A stretch of DNA of 64,000 nt from DASQZT01 sp035638575 (lineage in GTDB: Bacteria > Acidobacteriota > Terriglobia > Bryobacterales > Bryobacteraceae): contig DASQZT010000005.1 in the NCBI GenBank assembly GCA_035638575.1, positions 1-64,000 on the forward strand. The letters run 5' to 3'. Each line of letters begins with the position of its first letter. Within the stretch, counting starts at the first letter, position 1. Shown here in pieces: positions 48,361 to 56,405 of the stretch. The notes under the pieces were generated by a model. That model ran no database searches and was not told where the DNA came from. It saw only the letters and a list, made by a program, of their open reading frames with translations. The position numbers and the translations under genes are program-made.

Positions 48361-49050
48361 TCAGCGCACCAGCTCGACGGAGATCGTGCCCAGTGCCAGT
48401 GGCACGCGGACGAGCAGCGGCGTGCGGGCGGCATCGCGCGCGAAGAAGATTTCGAAAGTGACGTTCGACTGGGGGCCCTTGACCGAAGCGTTGACGTGGT
48501 CCGTGACGGCCGGCTTGCCATCCGCCGTGATGGTCATTGCGCCGGTGTATTCCAGGCGCACCGAGTAGGCGGCGCCGAGGTAGACCTGCTCGGCCGGAGC
48601 CACGCGTCCCTGGCCCATTTCGCGGCGCGCGAAGTACACGAAGGCCAGGGCGTCGCGGGCGCAGGTGTGGGTGGTGAGATCGGTTACGCCGCCGTCCTGG
48701 GGAAGCGTGGTGACGCGGTGCGCCGATCCTTTTTCCTGATCGAACGTGGTCTTCTCGCGCGTCTTCTTCTTGCCGTGCGAGAGGTCGCGCGTCAGCTCGA
48801 GCGAGCAGGGAACGGCGGTGGCGGAGGAGTGGAACTTGTCGGAGATGGAAAAGCCGGGAACGCCCGCGTCGGCGGTGGCGTCGAACGACCAGCCGGAGGC
48901 GGTCTTGTGAGCCGTGAAGGTGGCGTCTCCAAGGCTCAAGCCGCTGGGCCAGTTGATGCTGTAGTGCAGCGTTTCGTCGGTGAAGGGGAAGCCGGTCTGG
49001 GCTGCCGCCGCCGCGGAAAACAACAGGACCGCCAGGGGGATTCGCTTCAT
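48361..49050 (-). CDS. DUF3108 exported protein
   Basis: 229 residues from ATG 49050 (MKRIPLAVLLFSAAAAAQ), with a signal peptide. The rest has the DUF3108 pattern: LHYSINWPSGLSLGDATF, WSFDATADAGVPGFSISDKFHS, then a duplicated strand set with EYTGAMTITADGKPAVTD and final VRVPLALGTISVELV. The domain is a predicted periplasmic beta-barrel-like or lipocalin-like fold; no function is established that I know of. It overlaps the upstream glycosyltransferase stop by four bases and is followed by the fused glycosyltransferase after 1 base, which places it inside the polysaccharide operon. Confidence 0.75.
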   Translation of the reverse strand: MKRIPLAVLLFSAAAAAQTGFPFTDETLHYSINWPSGLSLGDATFTAHKTASGWSFDATADAGVPGFSISDKFHSSATAVPCSLELTRDLSHGKKKTREKTTFDQEKGSAHRVTTLPQDGGVTDLTTHTCARDALAFVYFARREMGQGRVAPAEQVYLGAAYSVRLEYTGAMTITADGKPAVTDHVNASVKGPQSNVTFEIFFARDAARTPLLVRVPLALGTISVELVR

Positions 49051-50198
49051 CGGGCGACGGTGGCGGAACCGGCGTGCACGGAAACACGCGGTCGATCGAC
49101 GACCTCGCGGAAGACTTCGAGCGTCTTCTCCGCGGTCTTTTGCCAACTGAAGTGCGCCGCGCGTTGCTGGCCGAGCCGCTCCATGCGCGTCCGGAGCTCG
49201 GCATCCAGCAGCAGATCGGCGATCGCGCGCACGATCTCGTCTGTGGCGTAGGGATCGAACAGGATGGCGGCGCCATCCACCACTTCGGGCAGCGCTGAGG
49301 TGGCCGAGCAGGTCACGGCCCGGCCGCAGGCCATGGCCTCCAGCGCGGGCAATCCGAAGCCCTCGTAGAAAGACGGGAAGACGAAGAGGTCGCAGGCGTT
49401 GTAGAGCTGGAGCAGATCGTCATCGGAGACGAAGCCGACGAACTGGATGCGGTCCTCCACGCCGGATTCGCGCGCGGCTTCGTGGACGCGGCTGCCGAAC
49501 CACGTCTCTTTGCCGGCGAGCACCAGGTTCTGCCGGAGCTGCGGGTGGGCGCGGACCAGGCGTGCGAAGGCCCGGATGAGGCCGATTTGATTCTTGCGCG
49601 GCTGGAGATCGCCCACCGAGAGAAGGAACGGCGCCCGAATGTGGAAGAGTTCCCGCACTGTGGCGAAGGCGCCCTCCCGCGAGAGCGGGCGGAATCCGGA
49701 GGCCGCCGCGTTGGGCACCACCACGACCTTGTCTTCGTCGAGATCGCCGTAGACCTTGAGAATGGAGTGCCGCGAGAATTCGCTTCCGGTGAGGATCCTT
49801 ACGGCCCGGCGGACCGTGCGGCCCACGGTGGCCTGCAACTGGCGGGCGCGCGCGCGGGTGAAGTACTCGGGGTGCTCGAGGAAACTGACGTCGTGCACGC
49901 TCACCACTACCGGCACCGGGCAGCCGATGGGCGCGGTGTATTGGACGTGCAGCAGGTCGGGACGATCCTGCCGGACCTTCATCGCGAGGTCGAAACCCAG
50001 CCGGAAAAAGGGATTGGCGGCCACAAGCCGGGTGCGGATGCGCGACGGAATATAGCGGCAGGCGTCCAGGGCTGAGACGTAGGCGACGAACTCGTCATCC
50101 CGATCCTGGGCGCCAAGCGCGTTCAACAGGCTTCGAACGTAAACCTCGTTGCCGGTGAGGTGGCGTCCTATGGCGTGAGCATCAACCGCAAAACGCAT
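49047..50198 (-). CDS. GT4-family glycosyltransferase
   Basis: 383 residues in a GT-B fold. N-domain: MRFAVDAHAIGRHLTGNEVYVRSLL and LLHVQYTAP...VVSVHDVSFLEHP. C-domain: FLLSVGDLQPRKNQIGLIRAF, FVGFVSDDDLLQLYNACDLFVFPSFYEGFGLPALEAMACG, with the E-x7-E motif (EGFGLPALE) that binds the nucleotide. It is a retaining transferase using a nucleotide sugar, acting on a growing surface polysaccharide. Its stop overlaps the DUF3108 start. The promoter or upstream junction lies in the 50199-50379 gap, which holds a glycosyltransferase remnant. Confidence 0.86.
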   Translation of the reverse strand: MRFAVDAHAIGRHLTGNEVYVRSLLNALGAQDRDDEFVAYVSALDACRYIPSRIRTRLVAANPFFRLGFDLAMKVRQDRPDLLHVQYTAPIGCPVPVVVSVHDVSFLEHPEYFTRARARQLQATVGRTVRRAVRILTGSEFSRHSILKVYGDLDEDKVVVVPNAAASGFRPLSREGAFATVRELFHIRAPFLLSVGDLQPRKNQIGLIRAFARLVRAHPQLRQNLVLAGKETWFGSRVHEAARESGVEDRIQFVGFVSDDDLLQLYNACDLFVFPSFYEGFGLPALEAMACGRAVTCSATSALPEVVDGAAILFDPYATDEIVRAIADLLLDAELRTRMERLGQQRAAHFSWQKTAEKTLEVFREVVDRPRVSVHAGSATVAR

Positions 50199-50249
50199 GG
50201 ACCGTACCAGTATAGCGGACCGAAATGACCCGCCGCTGTGTTAAATATT

Positions 50250-50350
50250 CTATTTTCGACAGGCGTTTTCCCATGTAAACTCCTTCTCCAGCAATCGCCT
50301 GCACCAGTGACTTGCGGAAATCAGAGCACGCCGAGAGCCGCGGGGCGGCG
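50250..50350 (-). pseudogene. stump of a glycosyltransferase C-terminus
   Basis: On the minus strand, in frame to the TAG at 50250-50252, the last ~30 codons read RRLLEKEFTWENACRK, nearly identical to the end of the intact glycosyltransferase at 50947 (RLLLEKEFTWESAW). The DNA itself is a near repeat: 50262-50294 resembles 50970-51001. Upstream of about 50350 the similarity stops. This is the tail of a lost glycosyltransferase gene, left between the coiled-coil gene and the next transferase. Confidence 0.7.
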
Positions 50351-50379
50351 GAGATGGGTGTGTAGACACGGTACGGTAT

Positions 50380-50898
50380 TTACTGTTGCTGGCCGGGACG
50401 GAGCTCGCGTTCGATTCGGTTGACGCGTGCGGCGAGATCGTCGATGGCGCGCTGCTGGGCGGCCTGGGTGCCGGTGAGGCTCAGGCTGTCGCGGTCCAGC
50501 TTGTCGGCCCAGCGCGTCATGGCTGCCATGGATTCGGAGATGCGTTCGGTGCGGCGGTCCAGCACCTCGAAGCGGCGGTCCACGGCCTCAAAGCGATGAT
50601 TCATGTCCTCGCGCAGCGAGGAGATTTCGCCGGCGATCATCTCGACGGCGCGGTCCTGGCGGGCGGTCATGCGTTGCTCGGAGGCGGCGATCTCTTCGCG
50701 GATCTCTTCGCGCAGCAGAGCGGCCATGCGTTGTTCGGAGGCGGCGATCTCCCCACGCAGCAGAGCGGCCATGCGTTGTTCGGAGGCGGCGATCTCTTCG
50801 CGCAGCAGAGGGGCCATGCGTTGTTCGGAGGCGGCGATCTCCCCGCGGATCTCTTCGCGCAGCAGAGCGCGAATCTGGTCGAGGTCTTCGTTAGTCAT
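50380..50898 (-). CDS. coiled-coil protein with 15-residue tandem repeats, function unknown
   Basis: A 172-residue, highly charged helical protein without a signal peptide. Residues about 15-80 are near-perfect repeats of the unit EIAASEQRMAALLRE (three exact-length copies plus longer ones with an inserted EIRE). A heptad coiled coil continues (ISSLREDMNHRFEAVDRRFEVLDRRTERIS) and the last 50 residues are helical. It resembles DUF1640-like or generic phage/bacterial coiled-coil proteins only in architecture. It is embedded in the polysaccharide cluster, 48 bases from the glycosyltransferase upstream. Confidence 0.6.
   Translation of the reverse strand: MTNEDLDQIRALLREEIRGEIAASEQRMAPLLREEIAASEQRMAALLRGEIAASEQRMAALLREEIREEIAASEQRMTARQDRAVEMIAGEISSLREDMNHRFEAVDRRFEVLDRRTERISESMAAMTRWADKLDRDSLSLTGTQAAQQRAIDDLAARVNRIERELRPGQQQ
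50668..50870 (-). repeat. 45-base in-frame tandem repeat
   Basis: Within the coiled-coil gene the 45-base unit starting CGCAGCAGAG recurs at 50711, 50756 and 50801 with few changes, and partial copies flank these (near 50668 and 50850). The unit length is a multiple of three, so copy-number changes would keep the frame, as in minisatellite-type coding repeats. Confidence 0.85.
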
Positions 50899-50946
50899 TC
50901 TTCGTTATTCATTGTGAAGGCAGAGCCCTCTTTCTCTCAGGTTAAT

Positions 50947-52134
50947 TCAAAATTCCAAATTCCGCCACGCGCTTTCCCATGTAAATTCCTTCTCCAGCAA
51001 CAGCCTGCCCGCATGGCCTATTTGTTCGCGAAGAGAAGCGCACCCCAACAGCCGGGAAACGGCCGCGATGAACGCTGGAGCGCCATCGGCCAGCAAAAGG
51101 TGTTCGCCGTCACGGACGGGCAGGCCTTCGGCGCCGATGGTGGTGGACACCACGGGGAGGCCGGCGGCCCAGGCTTCCAGGATCTTCAGGCGGGTGCCGC
51201 TGCCGGCGAGCAGGGGCACCACCGCGATCCGCGCGCGCGCCAGCTCACCGATCGCGTCGTCCACGGGACCCGTGACTTCGATACGCGCGTCCCCGTCAGT
51301 GAAGCGGCGGATCGCTTCGTGGTTCTTGCCGATGAGCCGCCAGACCAGTTGGGGATGCCGTTCGCGGAGACGCGGCCAGACCTCGGCCGCGAAGAAGCGC
51401 ACCGCCGAGAGGTTGGGGTGGTATTCCATGTTGCCCGAAAAAGCGATGGCCTCGGTGTTGGCGTCAGTCTCCGGGGATTGCCGGACCGAGGGCAGAGCAT
51501 TGGGGTACACCAGGACCTGCGCCGCGGGCGCGATCCGGCGGGCGCGCCCGGCGTCCTCTTCCGAAGCGGCGAGGACTTTGGAGAAGCGCGGCAGCCACTG
51601 CTCCTCGAGCTGGAGCGACGCGCGGCCAAAGACGCGATGGGCGAAGGCCGCCGCAGGGGGTTCGACGGCGGCGCAGCGCTGGTGCAGGTGCGACTCGATG
51701 TTGTGCAGATCGAGGACCGTGCGGGAACACACCGCCGAGATCTGTTCGCAGTAAGGCGCGCACCAGAAGTGCTCGATGACGCCGATCTCGTAACGGCGGC
51801 CGCCGAGCGCGTCTTCGATCTGCCGCCCGAAACCGGAAAAGCGATCCACCAGCGGCGGCACCCGGCGCGCGATGCGCAGGGAGTTGCGCAGGGCGCGGGC
51901 TACGGAGTCGCGGCGGTGGGCGGGCAGGTCCAGCACGAAGACGCGGCGCACCAGGCCGGCGGGAAGTTGAGCCGCGGGATCGGGCGCGCCGGGCTGGCGG
52001 AAGACGATCAGGTCGACGGCCCGGGTGCGGGCCAGATAGTGGAGCAGCGAGGCGGTCCGCAAGGCCCCGCCGCCGGCCATCGGGTAAGGGGTCTCGGGAG
52101 CCAGCATCAGCGCGGATGGCGGTTCAATCGGCAA
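50947..52134 (-). CDS. GT4-family glycosyltransferase
   Basis: About 395 residues. The start may be TTG 52134 (MPIEPPSALML) or ATG 52107 (MLAPETPYPMAGGGALR); the second is the conserved beginning of the fold. GT-B signatures: GGGALRTASLL near the start, DLHNIESHLHQR, IAFSGNMEYHPNLSAVRFF, and near the end VPLLAGSGTRLKILEAWAAGLPVVSTTIGAEGL, the E-x7-E-like nucleotide-binding region. Such proteins add a sugar to a surface glycan. If TTG is used, it overlaps the stop of the upstream glycosyltransferase by 11 bases. Confidence 0.84.
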   Translation of the reverse strand: MPIEPPSALMLAPETPYPMAGGGALRTASLLHYLARTRAVDLIVFRQPGAPDPAAQLPAGLVRRVFVLDLPAHRRDSVARALRNSLRIARRVPPLVDRFSGFGRQIEDALGGRRYEIGVIEHFWCAPYCEQISAVCSRTVLDLHNIESHLHQRCAAVEPPAAAFAHRVFGRASLQLEEQWLPRFSKVLAASEEDAGRARRIAPAAQVLVYPNALPSVRQSPETDANTEAIAFSGNMEYHPNLSAVRFFAAEVWPRLRERHPQLVWRLIGKNHEAIRRFTDGDARIEVTGPVDDAIGELARARIAVVPLLAGSGTRLKILEAWAAGLPVVSTTIGAEGLPVRDGEHLLLADGAPAFIAAVSRLLGCASLREQIGHAGRLLLEKEFTWESAWRNLEF

Positions 52135-53176
52135 AACGCCTCCGGGCTTCGAGGTAGACTTCGTGAGTCAGGCGCGCGGTCTGCTCCCAGGAGAAGTTGC
52201 GGGCTCGGGCGAGCGAGCGGGCGCGCTGATCGGTTACGAGGTCGGGCCGGTCGGCCAGCTCGCGCAGCGCCCGGGCAAGCTCTTCAGCCGTATCGGCGTA
52301 GATGGCGGCATCGCCCGCGACCTCGGCGACGGCGCGCGAGGCCACCACCGGAGCGCCGCACTGCATGGCTTCGAGCACCGGCAGGCCGAAGCCCTCGTAG
52401 AGCGACGGGTAGACCAGGGCGAGAGCCCCGGAGTAGAGCGCCGGAAGAGCGGTATCGTCGACTTCGCCGAGCACGCGAAGGCCGGGCTCTTCGGCCGGCG
52501 CCGGGAAGTCGGCGCGGCGCCGGCCGGCGAGAATCAGGTCGACAGGATGATCGCGGCGAACCCCGCGCCAGGCTTCGAGCAGCGCCGGGAGGTTCTTGCG
52601 CGGTTCCAGCGTGGCCACGGAAAGGAAGTAGGGGGCGGCGGGTGCGGATTCGACCGGATGGAACCACCCGGCGGCGGCTTCGGGGATGGCCACCACGCGG
52701 TCGGGACGCAGGTGGAAACGCTCGATGGCCTGCCGGCGCACCAGTTCGGTTGGCGTGATGATCATGGTCGCGATCCCCCGTTCGATCAACACCGGAGTGC
52801 GGCGCCTGACTCGGCCCGCGTCGCGGTGCCAGTGCGGATCCATCCACGGCGAGAGGTCGTGCAGAGTCAGGACGCTGGGGCGGCTGGCCAGATAAGGCAC
52901 CGCGAAATCGGGGCCGTGAAAGAGGTCGCAGGCGAGCCGCGACAGCTCGCGCGTGAGGCCCCACAGCCACCAGCGCCGCTCGGCGGCGTTGCGCGGGCCG
53001 CCGCCGCGCTTGAGATTGGGCGGCGCGTCGCGGGGCATGTCGAAGGGTTGGTCCGAAACCAGGAAGAATTCGTCGCCGGCGAAGCCGCGGGCCATTGCCA
53101 GGCTCAGCTCGGTGGTGTAGCGCAGGAGCCCGCCGCTGGAGAGAGACAGTGGGGCTGCCTCAATGGCGACGCGCAT
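52124..53176 (-). CDS. GT4-family glycosyltransferase
   Basis: 350 residues from ATG 53176 (MRVAIEAAPLSLSSGGLLRY); a GTG at 53182 is an alternative. The N-domain shows GGLLRYTTELSLAMA and LFHGPDFAVP...VLTLHDLSPWMDP. The C-domain shows YFLSVATLEPRKNLPALLEAW and GALALVYPSLYEGFGLPVLEAMQCGAPVVAS, with the E-x7-E motif. These mark a retaining GT4 enzyme similar to mannosyl/rhamnosyltransferases. It follows rfbB after a 50-base gap and is probably in the same operon, fitting a dTDP-sugar donor, although this is inference. Confidence 0.87.
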   Translation of the reverse strand: MRVAIEAAPLSLSSGGLLRYTTELSLAMARGFAGDEFFLVSDQPFDMPRDAPPNLKRGGGPRNAAERRWWLWGLTRELSRLACDLFHGPDFAVPYLASRPSVLTLHDLSPWMDPHWHRDAGRVRRRTPVLIERGIATMIITPTELVRRQAIERFHLRPDRVVAIPEAAAGWFHPVESAPAAPYFLSVATLEPRKNLPALLEAWRGVRRDHPVDLILAGRRRADFPAPAEEPGLRVLGEVDDTALPALYSGALALVYPSLYEGFGLPVLEAMQCGAPVVASRAVAEVAGDAAIYADTAEELARALRELADRPDLVTDQRARSLARARNFSWEQTARLTHEVYLEARRRFAD

Positions 53177-53226
53177 GGACACACCGCCACACCGGCTCGC
53201 CCGCGGGGCACTCCGCCCCGGCCCCT

Positions 53227-54234
53227 TCAGCGGCCGCCATACTGGGTTTCGTAGTAGGTGCGGTACTCGCCGCTGCGTACATGTGCCACCCAGGATGCAT
53301 TCGTGCGGTACCACTCGATGGTCCGGGCCAGCCCGGTCTCAAAATCCATGACGGGGCGCCAGGAGGTTTCGCGCATCAGTTTCTCGCTCGATAGCGCGTA
53401 GCGGCGGTCGTGCCCGGGGCGATCGGTCACATAACGGATCAGCGATTCGGGCTTGCCGGTGATTTGCAGAACCTTGTGGACCACTTCCAGGTTGGGCAGC
53501 GAGCGGTTGCCCCCGATGTTGTAGATCTCGCCCTCGCGCCCCTGGTTCAGGACGGCGAGGATGCCGCGGCAGTGGTCTTCCACGTAGAGCCAGTCTCGAA
53601 TCTGCATGCCGTCGCCATAGACCGGAAGCGCGCGGTCCTCGAAGGCGTTGGTGATCATCAGGGGGATCAGCTTTTCGGGAAAGTGGTACGGCCCATAGTT
53701 GTTCGACGCGCGGGTGATCACCACCGGCAGGCGGAAGGTGACGAAGTAGGAGCGCGCCAGCAGGTCGGAGCCGGCTTTCGAGGCGGAGTACGGGCTGCTG
53801 GGGTTGAGCGGGAAATCCTCGGTGGCTTCGAGCGGCGCCGCCAGGCTGCCGTAGACCTCGTCGGTGGAGACGTGGACAAAGCGCGCGATCTTGTGCCGCC
53901 GGGCGGCTTCGAGCAGCGTGAACGTGCCGCGGAGGTTCGTCTGTATGACGGGTTCGGGCGAGAGGATGCTGCGGTCCACGTGCGATTCGGCGGCGAAATG
54001 CACCACGGCGCCTGGGCGCTCTTCGGCCAGAATGGAATCCACCAGCCGCTCGTCGCAGATATCCCCGTGGAGGAAACGGTAGCGCGGGTCATCGGCGATG
54101 GACGCCAGGTTCTCCAGGTTGCCCGCGTAGGTGAGCTTGTCGAGGTTGAGGACGCGGTGGTCCGTCTCGGCCATGAGGAGGCGGACGAAGGCCGATCCGA
54201 TGAACCCCGCGCCGCCGGTAATGAGGATCGTCAT
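53227..54234 (-). CDS. rfbB: dTDP-glucose 4,6-dehydratase
   Basis: A 335-residue short-chain dehydrogenase of the RmlB type. NAD binding: GGAGFIGSAFV at residues 7-17. The catalytic set is present: STDEVYG, YSASKAGSD (Tyr-x3-Lys), and NNYGPYHFPEKLIPLMI, which is specific for dTDP-glucose dehydratases. It removes water from dTDP-glucose to give dTDP-4-keto-6-deoxyglucose. It is third in the rfbA-rfbC-rfbB order, 34 bases from rfbC. Confidence 0.93.
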   Translation of the reverse strand: MTILITGGAGFIGSAFVRLLMAETDHRVLNLDKLTYAGNLENLASIADDPRYRFLHGDICDERLVDSILAEERPGAVVHFAAESHVDRSILSPEPVIQTNLRGTFTLLEAARRHKIARFVHVSTDEVYGSLAAPLEATEDFPLNPSSPYSASKAGSDLLARSYFVTFRLPVVITRASNNYGPYHFPEKLIPLMITNAFEDRALPVYGDGMQIRDWLYVEDHCRGILAVLNQGREGEIYNIGGNRSLPNLEVVHKVLQITGKPESLIRYVTDRPGHDRRYALSSEKLMRETSWRPVMDFETGLARTIEWYRTNASWVAHVRSGEYRTYYETQYGGR

Positions 54235-54268
54235 GTTCTAAGAACCGGCACAGGCGGAAATGCCCGTG

Positions 54269-54856
54269 CTACTTTTTCTGCGTCTCCCAGTCGTAGTTGA
54301 TGGAAGGGTCGTTGTACACGATGCGGCCTTCGTCTTCAGGGTTGTAGAAACGGTCGGTCATGTAGACCAGCAGCGCCTCTTCGGCACCGATGACTTTGTA
54401 ACCGTGGCCCACGCCCGGCGGGATGAGGATCTGCCAGGGACGCAGCGCGCCCGCGTAGATGGTATTGCGGCGGCCGAAAGTGGCCGACGCGGGCCGCAGG
54501 TCCACCAGCGCCACCTGGAACATTCCTTTGACCGGCGTCCAGCAGTCGGTCTGGTGCAGGTGGTAGTGGAACGCCTTGATCGTGCCGGAGAAACTCAGCG
54601 CGGCGGCGATCTGGCTGGTTTCGGCGGGGAAGTGGGCGGCCAGCCCGTGGCCCATGCGCTGCACTTCGAGGAAGTAGCCGCGGTCGTCGGGATGAAGCGC
54701 GAGCGGCTGGATGCGCACGCCGGCGATGAGGTCGGGCGACTCCGGAGAAATGATCAGCGAGCCGATGCCCTTGGGGCACTCCGGCACGGCGAGTTCCAGG
54801 CTTTCGGAGGCGGCGAGAGGGCGAGCGGCCACCACGCGGACGGTGTCGGCGGGCAT
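54269..54856 (-). CDS. rfbC: dTDP-4-dehydrorhamnose 3,5-epimerase-like protein
   Basis: 195 residues in a cupin fold. The N-terminal ~45 residues are an extension not usual for RmlC. The epimerase core has PDDRGYFLEV, KAFHYHLHQTDCWTP (catalytic His), KGMFQVALVDLRPAS and GVGHGYKVIG. RmlC epimerises dTDP-4-keto-6-deoxyglucose at C3 and C5. Its start overlaps the rfbA stop by one base, so the genes are coupled. The last step gene, rfbD, is not in the window, so either rhamnose is finished elsewhere or a related 6-deoxy sugar is made. Confidence 0.85.
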   Translation of the reverse strand: MPADTVRVVAARPLAASESLELAVPECPKGIGSLIISPESPDLIAGVRIQPLALHPDDRGYFLEVQRMGHGLAAHFPAETSQIAAALSFSGTIKAFHYHLHQTDCWTPVKGMFQVALVDLRPASATFGRRNTIYAGALRPWQILIPPGVGHGYKVIGAEEALLVYMTDRFYNPEDEGRIVYNDPSINYDWETQKK

Positions 54857-55632
54857 CAAACGCCGACCGCTCCTTCCACGGCCCCGGCCAGGGCGTCGGC
54901 GGAACTCAGTTCCTTGGCGCGCGAGGCGGCCACCAGGTTGGCCGCGCGCAGCAGCGAATCGAACGTGCCCGCGTCGGTCCACCACCCGTCCAGGAACGAG
55001 AACGTCATGTTGCCTTCGGCGATATAGGCGTTGTTGACGTCGGTGATTTCCAGCTCGCCCCGGTTGGAGGGCACCAGCGTCTTGATCTTGTCGAACACCG
55101 TGGCGTCGTACATGTAGATGCCGGTGACCGCGTAGTTCGATTTGGGCCGCTTGGGCTTCTCCTCGATGCCGGCGATCTTTCCCCCCGCCACCTCCGCCAC
55201 GCCGAACCGCTCCGCGTCGTGGACCTCCTTGAGCAGGATGTGGGCGCCCTCGGGCTGCTGGCGGAAGCGTTCCGCGGCAGCGAAAATGTTTCGCTCGATG
55301 ATGTTGTCGCCCAGGATCACGCAGATCTTCTGGCCGTCGGCGAAGTGCTCCGCCAGGGCCAGCGCGTCGGCGATGCCCCCTTCGCCTTCCTGGTACGTGT
55401 AGTTGATGTGCTTGAGGCCGAACTGTTTGCCGTTGGCCAGCAATCGCAGGAAGTCGCCCGAGTTGCGGCCGCCCGTAACGACCATAATGTCCTGGATCCC
55501 CGCGTCCACCAGAGTCTGGATGGGGTAGTAGATCATGGGCCGGTCGAAGATGGGCAACAAGTGCTTGTTGGTGATTTTGGTGAGCGGGAACAACCGGCTT
55601 CCCGTTCCACCCGCGAGAACGACACCTTTCAT
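54856..55632 (-). CDS. rfbA: glucose-1-phosphate thymidylyltransferase
   Basis: 258 residues from ATG 55632 (MKGVVLAGGTGSRLFPLT). The nucleotide-binding GGTGSRLFPLT, the FDRPMIYYPI loop, VILGDNI, EEKPKRPKS and GWWTDAGTFDSLL motifs identify RmlA. It makes dTDP-glucose from glucose-1-phosphate and dTTP. It is somewhat shorter than the usual 290 residues because its C-terminal allosteric part is reduced (the short class). It is the first gene of the polysaccharide operon. Confidence 0.92.
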   Translation of the reverse strand: MKGVVLAGGTGSRLFPLTKITNKHLLPIFDRPMIYYPIQTLVDAGIQDIMVVTGGRNSGDFLRLLANGKQFGLKHINYTYQEGEGGIADALALAEHFADGQKICVILGDNIIERNIFAAAERFRQQPEGAHILLKEVHDAERFGVAEVAGGKIAGIEEKPKRPKSNYAVTGIYMYDATVFDKIKTLVPSNRGELEITDVNNAYIAEGNMTFSFLDGWWTDAGTFDSLLRAANLVAASRAKELSSADALAGAVEGAVGV

Positions 55633-55698
55633 ATGCAGCTCCCATGATACAACGCGGGGGTGGTGGGGGCGCCCGGATTCGCTATCCTGGAACGGAGT

Positions 55699-55863
55699 AT
55701 GGATGCCGCCGAGCCACCTCTCGAGCCCGACTACAGCGAAGACGGCGTGGATGTCTCGCTCATCGGTTGGATGCTGTCGCTGACGCCCGCCGAGCGCCTC
55801 GAGTTTCTGGAACAGCACATTAACGGGATTCTGGCGATCCGCGAGTTGAATGCCCGAACATAA
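55699..55863 (+). CDS. small protein paired with a nucleotidyltransferase
   Basis: 54 residues from ATG 55699 (MDAAEPPLEPDYSEDGVDVS). The acidic N-terminus is followed by a helical segment (LIGWMLSLTPAERLEFLEQHINGILAIREL). The stop overlaps the start of the next gene, a MNT-like nucleotidyltransferase, by 14 bases. Small helical proteins with a TPxERL-x-x-L pattern are often found directly before such nucleotidyltransferases; I would class the pair as a possible toxin-antitoxin-like module, but the family of this partner is not certain. Confidence 0.6.
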   Translation: MDAAEPPLEPDYSEDGVDVSLIGWMLSLTPAERLEFLEQHINGILAIRELNART

Positions 55864-56347
55864 GCTGACTGCGATACTGCGCGCGCTGGCCGAGGCCGGC
55901 GTCGACTTCATCGTGGTGGGCGGACTCGCTGCAGTTCTGGACGGCGCGCCCGTGACCACCTTCGATGTTGACGTGGTTCACGCACGGGACGAGGGAAACG
56001 TCGCGCGCCTCCTGCAAGTGCTGGAGTCGCTCGACGCCGTCTTCCGCGCGCAGCCGGAACGCCGGACCAGCCCCAGCGCCGATCACCTCGCCGGTCCAGG
56101 CCACCTCAATCTGATCACCCGCTACGGCCCGCTGGACTTGCTGGGCACAATCGGCCGCGGGCTCGGCCACCAAGATCTGCTGCCGCACTCGGCCGTGATG
56201 GAGATCGGCGGCGGGACGAGCGTCCGCGTCCTGGATCTCGAGACGCTGATCGCGATCAAGGAAGAACTCGGCGGCGAGAAAGACCGCGCCGTTCTGCCGG
56301 TTCTCCGCCGGACCCTCGCCGAGACGAGGAAGCGGGGAACGGCTTGA
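55850..56347 (+). CDS. MNT-like/AbiEii-type nucleotidyltransferase
   Basis: 165 residues of the minimal nucleotidyltransferase fold. The catalytic region VVGGLAAVLDGAPVTTFDVDVV contains the GG and the D-x-D motif typical of the pol-beta superfamily. The middle has DLLGTIGRG and the end DLETLIAIKEELGGEKDRAVLPVLR, a typical tail of this family. Such enzymes act as toxins or antitoxins by adding nucleotides or AMP. It overlaps the small upstream gene by 14 bases, implying co-expression. Confidence 0.75.
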   Translation: MPEHKLTAILRALAEAGVDFIVVGGLAAVLDGAPVTTFDVDVVHARDEGNVARLLQVLESLDAVFRAQPERRTSPSADHLAGPGHLNLITRYGPLDLLGTIGRGLGHQDLLPHSAVMEIGGGTSVRVLDLETLIAIKEELGGEKDRAVLPVLRRTLAETRKRGTA

Positions 56348-56405
56348 TCCCGCTCGATCCCCCTGCCCCCCATCGGCGGATAATGGTTTCGAGAGGAGAG
56401 GAACC

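Noticed and set aside
50668..50870. The 45-base repeats as a CRISPR array.
   Set aside because: There are no unique spacers; the units are contiguous, in frame and code for a coiled coil.
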